A stretch of 64,000 nt of DNA from Bacillus_BA songklensis. Lineage in GTDB: Bacteria > Bacillota > Bacilli > Bacillales > Bacillaceae_H. Location: the NCBI RefSeq assembly GCF_042649685.1, contig NZ_JBHRZT010000039.1, positions 1 through 64,000 on the forward strand, in the 5' to 3' direction. Below are positions 32,613 to 41,937 of this stretch, one piece after another. The number at the start of each line of letters is the position of its first letter. The stretch's first letter is position 1. Made by a program: the position numbers and the translations under genes. Below the pieces are notes generated by a model. That model had not been told where the DNA came from. It saw nothing but the letters and a program-made list of their open reading frames with translations, and made no database searches.

Positions 32613-33788
32613 ATGGATAATGTTGTGATTACATCTGCAGTACGTTCACCGATAGGGGCGTTTGGAGGGGTGTTTAAAGACTTATTGCCTTCTGATTTGA
32701 TGGTCCCTGTATTAAAGGAAGCGATTAAACGCAGTAATGTGCGTGAAGATGAGATTGATGAAGTCGTTTTAGGACATTGTATACAACGAACGGACGAGCC
32801 AAATATTGCAAGAACGGCAGCTTTATTAGCCGGTTTTGCTGATACAACGACAGGGTATACGGTCCAGCGCCAATGTGCATCCGGCATGCAGGCTATTATC
32901 TCGGGATTCTTGCAGCTTCAAGCTGGTGTATGTGACACAGTAGTAGCCGGGGGAGTAGAAGCGATGAGCTCCAGTCCGTATGTATTAAAGCAGCACCGTT
33001 GGGGAGGAAGGTTGCAACATGGGCAAGTAACAGACACGGTGTGGGAGATTCTAGAGGATCCTATCCACCATATTTTGATGGGGGAAACAGCTGAAAACCT
33101 GGCGGATTTACACCAAATTACAAGAGAAGAACAAGATGAAATCGCGCTATTAAGCCACCAACGTGCTGTTAATGCAATCAAAGAAGGTTATTTCGAGCGA
33201 GAAATCGTTCCCATTACTGTTAAAACAAGAAAAGGAGAAACAGTCGTTTCAACAGATGAGAGCCCTAGGGAAGATGTGACGATCGACAAATTGGCAAGCT
33301 TGCGTCCTGCATTTAGAAAAGGCGGAACGGTTACAGCAGGTAATGCCTCCAGCTTAAATGACGGAGCCGCTGCCCTTGTTTTAATGACAGAAGAAATGGC
33401 GAAAAGAAAAGGCATTAAGCCTCTCGCCCGCATTGTCGGGTTTTCGGTAGCGGGTGTCCATCCATCCGTCATGGGAAGGGGCCCCGTTCCTGCTATCCGA
33501 AAAGGGCTAAGACAAGTAGCATGGTCATTGGAGGAAACCGATTTAATCGAAATAAATGAAGCATTTGCCGCCCAGTATTTAGCGGTAGAGAAAGAGCTTG
33601 GCTTAAATCGGGAGAAAGTAAATGTCAATGGCAGCGGTATTAGCCTTGGTCATCCAATTGGTTGTACAGGTGCTAGAATTACTGTTAGCCTCATTCATGA
33701 GCTCAGTCGCAGACAACTACAAAAAGGAATTGCTTCTTTGTGTGTCGGAGGCGGAATGGGGGCTACTTTATTCATTGAAGCCCTTTAG
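32613..33788 (+). CDS. phaA: Acetyl-CoA acetyltransferase (thiolase)
   Basis: 391 residues. Active-site Cys is in RQCASGMQ (about residue 90), then GNASSLNDGA (about 247), His in GHPIGCTGAR (about 347) and Cys in CVGGGMG (about 378). All four thiolase signatures are intact. GGGAGAAAG precedes ATG. It catalyses acetoacetyl-CoA plus CoA to two acetyl-CoA, or the reverse. It follows the hydrolase-reductase pair but is separated from it by a 280-base R1-containing gap. Confidence 0.92.
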   Translation: MDNVVITSAVRSPIGAFGGVFKDLLPSDLMVPVLKEAIKRSNVREDEIDEVVLGHCIQRTDEPNIARTAALLAGFADTTTGYTVQRQCASGMQAIISGFLQLQAGVCDTVVAGGVEAMSSSPYVLKQHRWGGRLQHGQVTDTVWEILEDPIHHILMGETAENLADLHQITREEQDEIALLSHQRAVNAIKEGYFEREIVPITVKTRKGETVVSTDESPREDVTIDKLASLRPAFRKGGTVTAGNASSLNDGAAALVLMTEEMAKRKGIKPLARIVGFSVAGVHPSVMGRGPVPAIRKGLRQVAWSLEETDLIEINEAFAAQYLAVEKELGLNREKVNVNGSGISLGHPIGCTGARITVSLIHELSRRQLQKGIASLCVGGGMGATLFIEAL

Positions 33789-33900
33789 TAAGATGCACAA
33801 AAAAGAATCCGCTCACATGAAACAGGGATAGTCTCTAATATTGATAAGCAAACAGTAACATGAAATATGCCCTTATAAAGAAAATAGAGCCAGTGTAATT

Positions 33901-33938
33901 AAAAGGACCGGTCATTGGAAAATGACCGGTCCTTTTTT
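33901..33938 (+). terminator. Terminator after the thiolase gene
   Basis: AAAAGGACCGGTCATT and AATGACCGGTCCTTTTTT form a perfect stem with a 4-base loop. Its first 14 bases (AAAGGACCGGTCAT) equal the start of R2 copy a, so it may be a shortened R2 element used as a terminator. Confidence 0.93.
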
Positions 33939-34047
33939 AAGCTTGATAATTTGTTGATGTTCATCTTTTAATGGTTCGGCTATATTACGTTATGTGGCAA
34001 AAAAGAAAATGGTGCAATGGTTCACATGGAACAAAAAGGGTTTTTAT

Positions 34048-34078
34048 TTGGAAAAATAACGAACATACGTGCTATAAT
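34048..34078 (+). promoter_or_regulatory. Promoter with a LexA-like (SOS) box
   Basis: TTGGAA and TATAAT (34073-34078) are spaced 19 bases apart. CGAACATACGTGCT (34060-34073) matches the Bacillus LexA consensus GAACNNNNGTTC with one mismatch and lies between the two promoter elements, the usual repressing position. Confidence 0.5.
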
Positions 34079-34164
34079 GATTATATATTACTCATCATTT
34101 CTGTGTTTTTTTGGTATTGACCAAAGCATGGAATTAGGGAGATAAGTTTAGTAAAATAGGAGAT

Positions 34165-34221
34165 ATGTATAATGCGAGAATAGATGAACCGATGCTGCCA
34201 AATTCGCTTTTGAACATATAA
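34165..34221 (+). pseudogene. 18-codon frame cut off next to repeat R2
   Basis: A good ribosome site (TAGGAGAT) precedes an ATG frame reading MYNARIDEPMLPNSLLNI and a stop, 7 bases before R2 copy c. It lies about 85 bases downstream of the LexA-like promoter. It may be the start of a gene truncated when the repeat arrived, or a true small peptide. No family recognised. Confidence 0.3.
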
Positions 34222-34227
34222 ATAAAA

Positions 34228-34335
34228 AGAGGCTGTCCCATAAGTCTCCAATCAATCACAAAAGTTGATTTTGATTGAAAGGACCCGTCACTGAATCCCT
34301 TGATGTTGCTGGATTTTCATGACGGGTCCTTTCAG
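34228..34335 (-). repeat. Dispersed repeat R2, copy c (inverted)
   Basis: Read on the minus strand: CTGAAAGGACCCGTCATGAA, inner bases, AGTGACGGGTCCTTTCAAT, then GGAGACTTATGGGACAGCCT. It aligns over about 105 bases with copy a at 3851-3957. The palindrome arms are 14 bases long. Confidence 0.75.
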
Positions 34336-34414
34336 GAGGAAGATTCAAAGGGTATGCTTCTTACACCTTTTGAGTCATTCTCTTATGTCACGTTTCATGC
34401 GTGACGTTTATCGG

Positions 34415-34475
34415 TTTTATCCCGCTCTAACGAGTAGTAAGGCCTCCGCTTCAAGCTTTGCTAAGCGGGTGATAA
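34415..34475 (+). repeat. Dispersed repeat R3, copy 1
   Basis: GGTTTTATCCCGCTCTAACG, then AGTAAGGCCTCCGCTTC and AGCGGGTGATAAC, which pairs back to the start. A related block is at 63716-63755. A small hairpin GTCACG/CGTGAC lies just upstream. Similar blocks are common between genes in Bacillaceae, as I remember. Confidence 0.6.
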
Positions 34476-34543
34476 CAGCCCATAAAAGCCCGGATTGAAG
34501 TCGTTAATGGTTATAGATCGTAATAAACAAAAGGGGGATGTTT

Positions 34544-37500
34544 ATGGCACTTCAGTTTTTACTTGGTCGTTCCGGAAGCGGCAAAACCGAACATTGTTTA
34601 AATGCCATTCGCCAAACGTTGCAGCATGAGCCGCTCGGAGCACCTATTATTTATATTGTACCGGAGCAAATGACTTTCCAATCTGAATATGCGCTCATTC
34701 AAACGCCTGGTTTAAACGGAATGATGCGTGCGCAAGTATTCAGCTTAACTCGATTGGCCTGGCGCATCTTACAGGAAGTGGGCGGGATGAGCCGCCATCA
34801 TGTAGATAGTACCGGCATCAGCATGATGCTTAGGAAAATCATTGAAAAACGTAAGCAAGAACTGAAAATCTTTGCTAACGCTTCTGAAAAAACGGGGTTC
34901 ATTGAAAACTTGGAACGGATGCTGACAGAATTCAAGCGTTACTGCTTAAATGCCGATGCACTGGAAAACAAACAGGAAGAGCTGCTTCACGATTCACAAA
35001 AAGTATTGGGGGATAAGTTTCATGATCTTCAACTAATTTATGATGAACTGGAAAAACAGCTCTTGCATAAATATATAGATTCGGAGGATTATTTGCGCTT
35101 ATTGGCAGAGAAGGTTCCACACTCTTCTTATTTGGAGAATGCTTCAATTTACATTGATGGTTTCCACAGTTTTACGCCTCAAGAATTGGAAGTCATCACC
35201 CAACTAATGAAAACATGTCCCTCTGTCACGATCGCACTGACAGTCGATCCGGGCTACGAACATCGACTGCCGCATGAAATGGATTTGTTTCACATGACGG
35301 CCCAAACGTATCAGACGATTTGTCAGCTAGCGCATGATCAGCAAGTCGAGATGAAAGAGCCAATTACATTGACTAAAGCAGTCCGGTTTGAAGAAGCTCC
35401 CGGACTGTATCATTTGGAAAAATACTTTGATGACAGACCAACTGCTCCATTTGAGCAGCCTGTACGGGACATTAAGCTCATGTCCGCTGTCAACCGCCGT
35501 GCAGAGGTGGAAGGAGCGGCACGTGAAATTCGTGAACTTGTTCGTCAAGAGGGCTATCGATATCGTGATATTGCTCTTGTTGTTCGCAATGGCCATGACT
35601 ATGGTGACTTAATTGATACGATTTTCCAGGACTATGAGATTCCTTATTTCCAAGACCGAAAGCGTGCAATGGTTCATCATCCTCTTATTGAATTCATCCG
35701 AGCAAGCCTTGAAGTGGCCAATGGAGTATGGCGATATGAGCCGATTTTTCGCTGTGTTAAAACCGATTTGTTGTTTCCGTTTGATGCTAATGCATCCTTA
35801 TTAAGGGAAGAGATGGATCGACTCGAAAACTACGTATTGAGCTATGGAATTCAAGGAATGAAATGGACGATGGAGGAGAACTGGAAATACCGTCGTTACC
35901 GCTCGCTCGAAGATATGGATATTCCGCAAACAGACGAAGAGCGTGAATTTGAGGAGAAAATCAACGAATTGCGCCAGCTCATTGTCAGACCGCTCAAACA
36001 GCTGCAAGATTCATTGAAAAAGGCAAAATCGGGAAGAGAGATGTGTGAGGCGCTTTACTCCTATTTAGTGATGCTTGATATTCCAAAGAAAATGGAAAAA
36101 TGGCGAGATGAGTCCGAGAAGCAAGGGGATTTGGATTCTTCAAGGGGACATGACCAGGCCTGGAAAGCAGTCATTGAGTTGTTTGATCAGTTTGTGGAGA
36201 TGATGGGGGATGAAAAGATCTCTGTCGATTTGTTTACAAGCGTCATGGAAACCGGATTGGATACGATGCAATTTGCTTTAGTCCCTCCTGCGATTGATCA
36301 AGTGCTAGTAGCAAGCTTTGAAAGATCCCGTTTCTCAAACATTAAAGCTACGTTTGTCCTCGGGGTAAATGATGGGGTTATTCCGGCTAAACCGCAAGAA
36401 GATGGGATTTTGTCAGATCAAGAGCGTGAATATTTATGGCAGTCGGGATTTAAATTGGCTCCAAGCAGTAAACAGCAATTATTTGATGAGCAGTTTTATA
36501 TTTATTCAGCATTTGTCAGTCCGTCCAAAAGGCTCTATATAAGCTATCCACTAGCCAATGAAGAGGGAAAAACGCTTCTTCCATCTGTGGTGGTGAACCG
36601 TTTGAAAGATATGTTCCCTCTCATCGAAGAACAGCTTCTAATGCAAGAGCCGGCTGAATTGGCACCAGAAGAGCAGCTTCAGTATGTTTCCAATCCGCTT
36701 ATGACGTTAACGTATTTAGCAGGGCAATTACAGTCATGGAAGAAACAATATCCAGTTGATGACATTTGGTGGGACGCCTACAACTTTTATGCGGACGATG
36801 AAGAATGGAATACTTATAGTCGCCGTGTACTAAGCAGCTTATTTTACCGTAATGAAGCAAAAAGTCTGACGAAGGAAACGAGTATATCCTTATACGGAAA
36901 ACACATTCAAGCAAGTGTATCGAGAATGGAGAAATTTCAGGCATGTCCGTTTTCGCATTTCGTTTCACACGGTTTGCGCTTAAAAGAGCGAAAAGTGTTT
37001 CGCTTAGAGGCGCCTGATATCGGGGAATTGTTCCATGCTGCATTAAAAATGATGGCAGAAGAGCTCCGGGCTAATCAGCGCGATTGGCGTCATTTAACGA
37101 ACAGCGAATGTAAACAGCTGTCCCATCATGTGGTGGACGAGCTTGCGCCAAAGCTGCAAAATGAAATTTTATTAAGTTCCAATCGTCACCATTATTTAAA
37201 GCATAAACTTCAGCAGATTATTGAGCGAGCTTCCCTTGTGTTAAGCGACCATGCGAGAGCGAGCGGTTTTGCTCCAATCGGCTTGGAACTCGCATTCGGT
37301 CCGGATCAGCCGCTGCCGGCCATGCAGTTTACGCTGCCGAATGGAAGTACGATGGAGCTGGCCGGCCGGATTGACCGGGTTGATAAAGCAGAAAGTTCAA
37401 AAGGTGTATTACTGCGGATCGTGGATTACAAATCGAGCGATAAAGCCCTGAATTTAGTAGAAGTGTATTACGGTTTAGCTCTTCAAATGCTTGCTTATTT

Positions 37501-38044
37501 GGATGTCGTGATCACGTATGCAGAGAAGCTGTTAGGAAATGGACAAAGTGCCTTACCGGCTGGTATCTTATATTTCCATGTTCACAATCCGATGATTAAC
37601 AGCTCCAAAGCATTGTCTTTGGATGAAATTGAAGAAGAAATCTTCAAACGATTTAAGATGAAAGGCTTGCTATTGGGTGACGAAGAAGCCGTAAGATTAA
37701 TGGACCAAACAATTGAGACGGGGCATTCACGCATTGTGTCTGCCGGCCTGAAGAAAGGCGGAGGCTTTTATTCCAACTCTTCGGTAGCGGATGAACAGCA
37801 ATTTAACGATTTGAGAAAACATATTCGCAGCCAATTTACAGACATTGGCACGAGGATTACAGACGGAATTATCGACATTTCTCCATATAAGCTGAAGGAT
37901 AAAACACCTTGTGAGTTTTGTGCGTTCCGTTCTGTCTGTCAGTTTGATCAATCAATGGAAGAGCATGATTACCGCCATTTGAAATCAGAGAGGCCCGAGT
38001 TGATTTTAGAAAAATTGAGAAAGGGGGAAACCGAGCATGAGTAA
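34544..38044 (+). CDS. addB: ATP-dependent helicase/nuclease AddAB, subunit B
   Basis: 1166 residues. AddB pairs with AddA to resect double-strand breaks and recognise Chi. Walker A is GRSGSGKT (residues 7-14). A C-terminal RecB-like nuclease domain holds the iron-sulphur cysteines: ACPFSHF (about 802) and CEFCAFRSVC (about 1125), with the catalytic region IVDYKSS (about 965). ATG at 34544 is chosen because AGGGGG directly touches the earlier ATG at 34538, leaving no spacer. It overlaps addA by 8 bases. It heads the addB-addA-sbcD-sbcC order found in B. subtilis. A 755-base gap with repeats precedes it. Confidence 0.95.
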   Translation: MALQFLLGRSGSGKTEHCLNAIRQTLQHEPLGAPIIYIVPEQMTFQSEYALIQTPGLNGMMRAQVFSLTRLAWRILQEVGGMSRHHVDSTGISMMLRKIIEKRKQELKIFANASEKTGFIENLERMLTEFKRYCLNADALENKQEELLHDSQKVLGDKFHDLQLIYDELEKQLLHKYIDSEDYLRLLAEKVPHSSYLENASIYIDGFHSFTPQELEVITQLMKTCPSVTIALTVDPGYEHRLPHEMDLFHMTAQTYQTICQLAHDQQVEMKEPITLTKAVRFEEAPGLYHLEKYFDDRPTAPFEQPVRDIKLMSAVNRRAEVEGAAREIRELVRQEGYRYRDIALVVRNGHDYGDLIDTIFQDYEIPYFQDRKRAMVHHPLIEFIRASLEVANGVWRYEPIFRCVKTDLLFPFDANASLLREEMDRLENYVLSYGIQGMKWTMEENWKYRRYRSLEDMDIPQTDEEREFEEKINELRQLIVRPLKQLQDSLKKAKSGREMCEALYSYLVMLDIPKKMEKWRDESEKQGDLDSSRGHDQAWKAVIELFDQFVEMMGDEKISVDLFTSVMETGLDTMQFALVPPAIDQVLVASFERSRFSNIKATFVLGVNDGVIPAKPQEDGILSDQEREYLWQSGFKLAPSSKQQLFDEQFYIYSAFVSPSKRLYISYPLANEEGKTLLPSVVVNRLKDMFPLIEEQLLMQEPAELAPEEQLQYVSNPLMTLTYLAGQLQSWKKQYPVDDIWWDAYNFYADDEEWNTYSRRVLSSLFYRNEAKSLTKETSISLYGKHIQASVSRMEKFQACPFSHFVSHGLRLKERKVFRLEAPDIGELFHAALKMMAEELRANQRDWRHLTNSECKQLSHHVVDELAPKLQNEILLSSNRHHYLKHKLQQIIERASLVLSDHARASGFAPIGLELAFGPDQPLPAMQFTLPNGSTMELAGRIDRVDKAESSKGVLLRIVDYKSSDKALNLVEVYYGLALQMLAYLDVVITYAEKLLGNGQSALPAGILYFHVHNPMINSSKALSLDEIEEEIFKRFKMKGLLLGDEEAVRLMDQTIETGHSRIVSAGLKKGGGFYSNSSVADEQQFNDLRKHIRSQFTDIGTRITDGIIDISPYKLKDKTPCEFCAFRSVCQFDQSMEEHDYRHLKSERPELILEKLRKGETEHE

Positions 38045-41000
38045 ATGGATGCCTAAACCGGAGGGAAGCCAGTGGACAGATGATCAATGGAAGGCGATTG
38101 CCGCGTCAGGTCAGGATATTCTGGTGGCGGCAGCGGCCGGTTCGGGAAAAACGGCTGTCCTGGTAGAGAGGATTATTCGAAAATTATTATCGGACGAGCA
38201 TCCGATTGATGTAGACCGTTTGCTTGTTGTGACATTTACAAATGCATCAGCGGCAGAAATGCGCAATCGAATCGGCGAAGCGATTGAAAAAGAATTAAAG
38301 AAAAATCCTTCATCGCTTCATCTGAGACGCCAGTTAAGCTTGTTAAACCGCGCTTCGATTTCCACTTTGCATTCCTTCTGTTTGGAAGTGATTCGCAAGT
38401 ATTATTACATGATTGATTTGGATCCGGGTTTCCGTATTGCTGATGATACAGAAGCTGAATTGATTCGGGAAGAAGTGCTGGATGATCTATTTGAAGAGCA
38501 ATACAGCATAGAAGATAATGAACGATTTTTTGATGTCATCGATCGCTACACGAGTGACCGCAGTGACAATGATATTCAAGTAATCGTGCGCAAGCTTTAT
38601 GATTTTGCAAGAGCGAATCCCAATCCTGACCGCTGGCTGCAGCAGCTCATCAGTCAATATGGAGTGACAGAGGAGACGACAGTAGATTCTCTTCCGTTTA
38701 TAGCCTTTTTGCTAGATGAAGTACGGATGCAGCTTCAAGGTATAGAAGCGGTGCTGCAAGAAGCGTTAATGCTGACAAAAGTACCAGGTGGACCGACACC
38801 GCGTGCCGTTAATATCGAGGATGATTTGCAACAAGTCACAAGATTAATAGAAGCATCCGATGTGTCTTTTTCTATGCTCCACGAACAATTTCAGTCCCTT
38901 TCTTTCTCAAGATTAAAGCCTTGCAAAGGAGATGGTTTTGATTCGGAGCTGATTGACAAGATGGCGGATTTACGAAAAAAGGCAAAGGCCTCCTTAGAAA
39001 AAATACAGAGCGAGCTATTTGCACGCCCTCTTTATGCCTATCTGGAAGACTTAAAAACGATGAAACCTGTTGTGGAAATGCTCGTTTCACTCGTAAGAGA
39101 ATATGGAAGACGATATGAAGCGGTGAAAAAAGAAAAAGGACTTGTGGACTTTTCTGATTTGGAACATTACTGTTTACAAGTGCTGAGGGATGAAAACAGT
39201 AACGGGCAAGAGCTGATTCCTTCAGAAGTAGCCAAACAGTACCGTGTACAGTTTGTAGAAGTTTTAGTAGATGAGTACCAGGATACAAATATGGTCCAAG
39301 AATCGATTATTCGGCTCGTGACAAAGGATGAAGAAGAGACCGGGAATCTTTTCATGGTAGGGGATGTAAAGCAGTCCATCTATCGTTTTCGCTTAGCCGA
39401 GCCGTTTTTGTTTTTAAGTAAATATAAACGATTTACCCAGCAGGGAGATGATTCCGGACTGCGAATCGATTTAAATAAAAACTTCCGCAGCCGCTCGCAA
39501 GTGTTGGATGCAACAAACTTTGTGTTTCATCAAATTATGGATGAAACAGTCGGAGAAATTCAGTATGACGATGATGCGTTTTTAAAGCTAGGAGCAAGCT
39601 ATCCAAAAACAGAAGGAATGGAAACGGAGTTGCTGCTTGTGACGAAAGATCAGCCGGAGCTGCCTGCTGATGGTGAAGAGGAAGGTGACCAGGCTCAGGC
39701 AGGATTTTCGGAAGCGGAACTGGAGACAGCCCAGCTTGAAGCGCGGGTAATGGCACGTAAAATCAAAGAAATGGTTCAAAATCGATTTCAGGTGTATGAT
39801 CGTAAGTTAGATATGATGAGAAACGTGACATACCGTGATTTTGTCATTCTGCTTCGTTCCATGCCGTGGGCGCCGCAAATCATGGAGGAATTTAAACAGC
39901 ATGGTATCCCTATTTATGCAGATTTGGCGAAAGGATATTTTGATGCTACAGAAGTGACCATCATGATGTCTTTATTGCAAGTCATCGATAATCCATATCA
40001 AGATATCCCGCTTGCCGCCGTGTTGCGTTCCCCGATTGTAGGTGTGACAGATGAAGAGCTGGCACGCATCCGTCTTGCCGATAAAAAAGGCACGTATTAT
40101 GAAGCGATGAAAGCTTTCATGGCAGAGGCCATGAAAGATGATACTCTTTATGAAAAAGTGTTCCGCTTGTACGAGTCACTGCAAAAATGGAGAACAGAAG
40201 CGCGCCAGGGAGCATTGTCTTCCCTTGTATGGCAATTGTATCGTGATACAGGTTTCTTTGAGTTTGTCGGCGGTCTGCCGGGTGGAAAGCAACGCCAGGC
40301 TAATTTACGGGCGTTGTATGATCGTGCCCGCCAATATGAATCAACATCGTTTAGAGGATTGTTTCGGTTCTTGCGTTTCATTGAACGGATGCGCGAGCGC
40401 GGGGATGACTTGGGAGCTGCAAGAGCTCTTGGGGAACAAGAAGATGTCGTGAGACTGATGACAATTCACAGTAGTAAAGGATTGGAATTTCCGATTGTCT
40501 TTGTGGCCGGACTGTCGAGACAATTTAATATGATGGATTTGCATCAATCGTATTTGCTTGATAAAGAGTTGGGATTTGGATCGAAGCTTGTTAATCCAAA
40601 ATTAAGAGTCAGCTATCCAACGCTTCTTCAGCAGACAATCAAGCGTAAAATGAAAAAGGAAAGCATGGCTGAAGAAATGCGCGTTCTGTATGTTGCGCTC
40701 ACTCGTGCAAAAGAAAAGCTTTTGTTAGTTGGGACTGTCGGTCAGCTGTCAAATGCATTAACGAAGTGGAAAAGCGTCTTGCAGCATCCGGAATGGATAT
40801 TGCCCGTTCATATACGGACTGGAGCGAAGTCATATTTAGATTGGATTGGACCTTCAGTTATCCGTCATCAGCATAGCGGGCTGTTACTGGGAGAAGAAGA
40901 AACTCCCGCCTTACAAGAAGCATATGAACATCCTTCTTCATGGAAAATTGAGGTGATTCATGCCTCGCATCTTGCTGATGAAACTCATCAAGATCAGCTC

Positions 41001-41792
41001 GATCATGAAGAGCTTTTGAAGGCATTGAAGGAAGGAAAACGTGTCCCTCTTGAAGGGGCAAAAAAGAACGAAGTGGAAACGAGATTAAGGTGGCAGTATG
41101 CATTTCAAGCTGCTGCTGTCCATCGTTCAAAACAGTCTGTATCTGAAATTAAACATCAGCGCCAGTTAACAGAAGATAGCAGCGATGAAGCGTTTATTCG
41201 CAAGTTCCGTGCTCCGCTTACAGACCGCCCGAGATTTATGCAGGAAAAATCGTTAACAGCGGCTGAGAGAGGAACCGCGATGCATCTTGTTATGCAGCAT
41301 GTACCGTTGCATAAGGATATAACGATTGATCTCGTTAGGGAACTGGTGGCATCGATGGTAACGAGAGAGCTGCTGACAGCAGAACAGGCATCTGAAATCG
41401 ATGTTGCAAGTATTGTTGCATTCTTTCAAACTGATATCGGCAAAAGACTTCAGTGTGCCACACATGTATATCGGGAGATGCCGTTCAGTTTATCGCTGCC
41501 CGCTTCTGAAGCATATGCGACATGGAGTGCACCAAAAGAAGAAACTGTTCTTGTTCAAGGGGTCATCGATTGTTTATTCGAAGATGAAGGAGGGCTTGTG
41601 CTGGTTGATTTTAAAACAGATAACGTCTCTGATCGATTCAAGGGAGACTTTGAGCGGGCCAAGCCGTATTTGCTTGATCGTTATCAGATACAAATAAGCC
41701 TATATGCCAGGGCGATAGAGCGTATCTTAAAGCGTCCCCTTGCAGCGCGTTATTTGTACTTTTTCGATGGCAGTCAGGCGATTGAACTATAA
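38037..41792 (+). CDS. addA: ATP-dependent helicase/nuclease AddAB, subunit A
   Basis: 1251 residues, a UvrD/Rep-type 3'-5' helicase fused to a RecB nuclease. Walker A is AAAGSGKT (about residues 35-42). Other helicase motifs are VDEYQDTN (about 415), GDVKQSIYRFR and VRLMTIHSSKGLEFP (about 805). Nuclease residues are in GVIDCLFE and LVDFKTD (about 1190). ATG lies inside the end of addB, so translation is coupled. It works with AddB in recombinational repair. Confidence 0.96.
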   Translation: MSKWMPKPEGSQWTDDQWKAIAASGQDILVAAAAGSGKTAVLVERIIRKLLSDEHPIDVDRLLVVTFTNASAAEMRNRIGEAIEKELKKNPSSLHLRRQLSLLNRASISTLHSFCLEVIRKYYYMIDLDPGFRIADDTEAELIREEVLDDLFEEQYSIEDNERFFDVIDRYTSDRSDNDIQVIVRKLYDFARANPNPDRWLQQLISQYGVTEETTVDSLPFIAFLLDEVRMQLQGIEAVLQEALMLTKVPGGPTPRAVNIEDDLQQVTRLIEASDVSFSMLHEQFQSLSFSRLKPCKGDGFDSELIDKMADLRKKAKASLEKIQSELFARPLYAYLEDLKTMKPVVEMLVSLVREYGRRYEAVKKEKGLVDFSDLEHYCLQVLRDENSNGQELIPSEVAKQYRVQFVEVLVDEYQDTNMVQESIIRLVTKDEEETGNLFMVGDVKQSIYRFRLAEPFLFLSKYKRFTQQGDDSGLRIDLNKNFRSRSQVLDATNFVFHQIMDETVGEIQYDDDAFLKLGASYPKTEGMETELLLVTKDQPELPADGEEEGDQAQAGFSEAELETAQLEARVMARKIKEMVQNRFQVYDRKLDMMRNVTYRDFVILLRSMPWAPQIMEEFKQHGIPIYADLAKGYFDATEVTIMMSLLQVIDNPYQDIPLAAVLRSPIVGVTDEELARIRLADKKGTYYEAMKAFMAEAMKDDTLYEKVFRLYESLQKWRTEARQGALSSLVWQLYRDTGFFEFVGGLPGGKQRQANLRALYDRARQYESTSFRGLFRFLRFIERMRERGDDLGAARALGEQEDVVRLMTIHSSKGLEFPIVFVAGLSRQFNMMDLHQSYLLDKELGFGSKLVNPKLRVSYPTLLQQTIKRKMKKESMAEEMRVLYVALTRAKEKLLLVGTVGQLSNALTKWKSVLQHPEWILPVHIRTGAKSYLDWIGPSVIRHQHSGLLLGEEETPALQEAYEHPSSWKIEVIHASHLADETHQDQLDHEELLKALKEGKRVPLEGAKKNEVETRLRWQYAFQAAAVHRSKQSVSEIKHQRQLTEDSSDEAFIRKFRAPLTDRPRFMQEKSLTAAERGTAMHLVMQHVPLHKDITIDLVRELVASMVTRELLTAEQASEIDVASIVAFFQTDIGKRLQCATHVYREMPFSLSLPASEAYATWSAPKEETVLVQGVIDCLFEDEGGLVLVDFKTDNVSDRFKGDFERAKPYLLDRYQIQISLYARAIERILKRPLAARYLYFFDGSQAIEL

Positions 41793-41937
41793 AGGTGCGG
41801 ACATAAGAAATCATCATTCACGCCGAATCGTTGAAACTCAACCATGGCTGTGGGCGATGATTTCTTTTAGCTTATGACTCAAATTCGTATGATAAAATAC
41901 AAGTAATGAAGTGGTTGGAAGAAGGGAGAAGGAAAAT

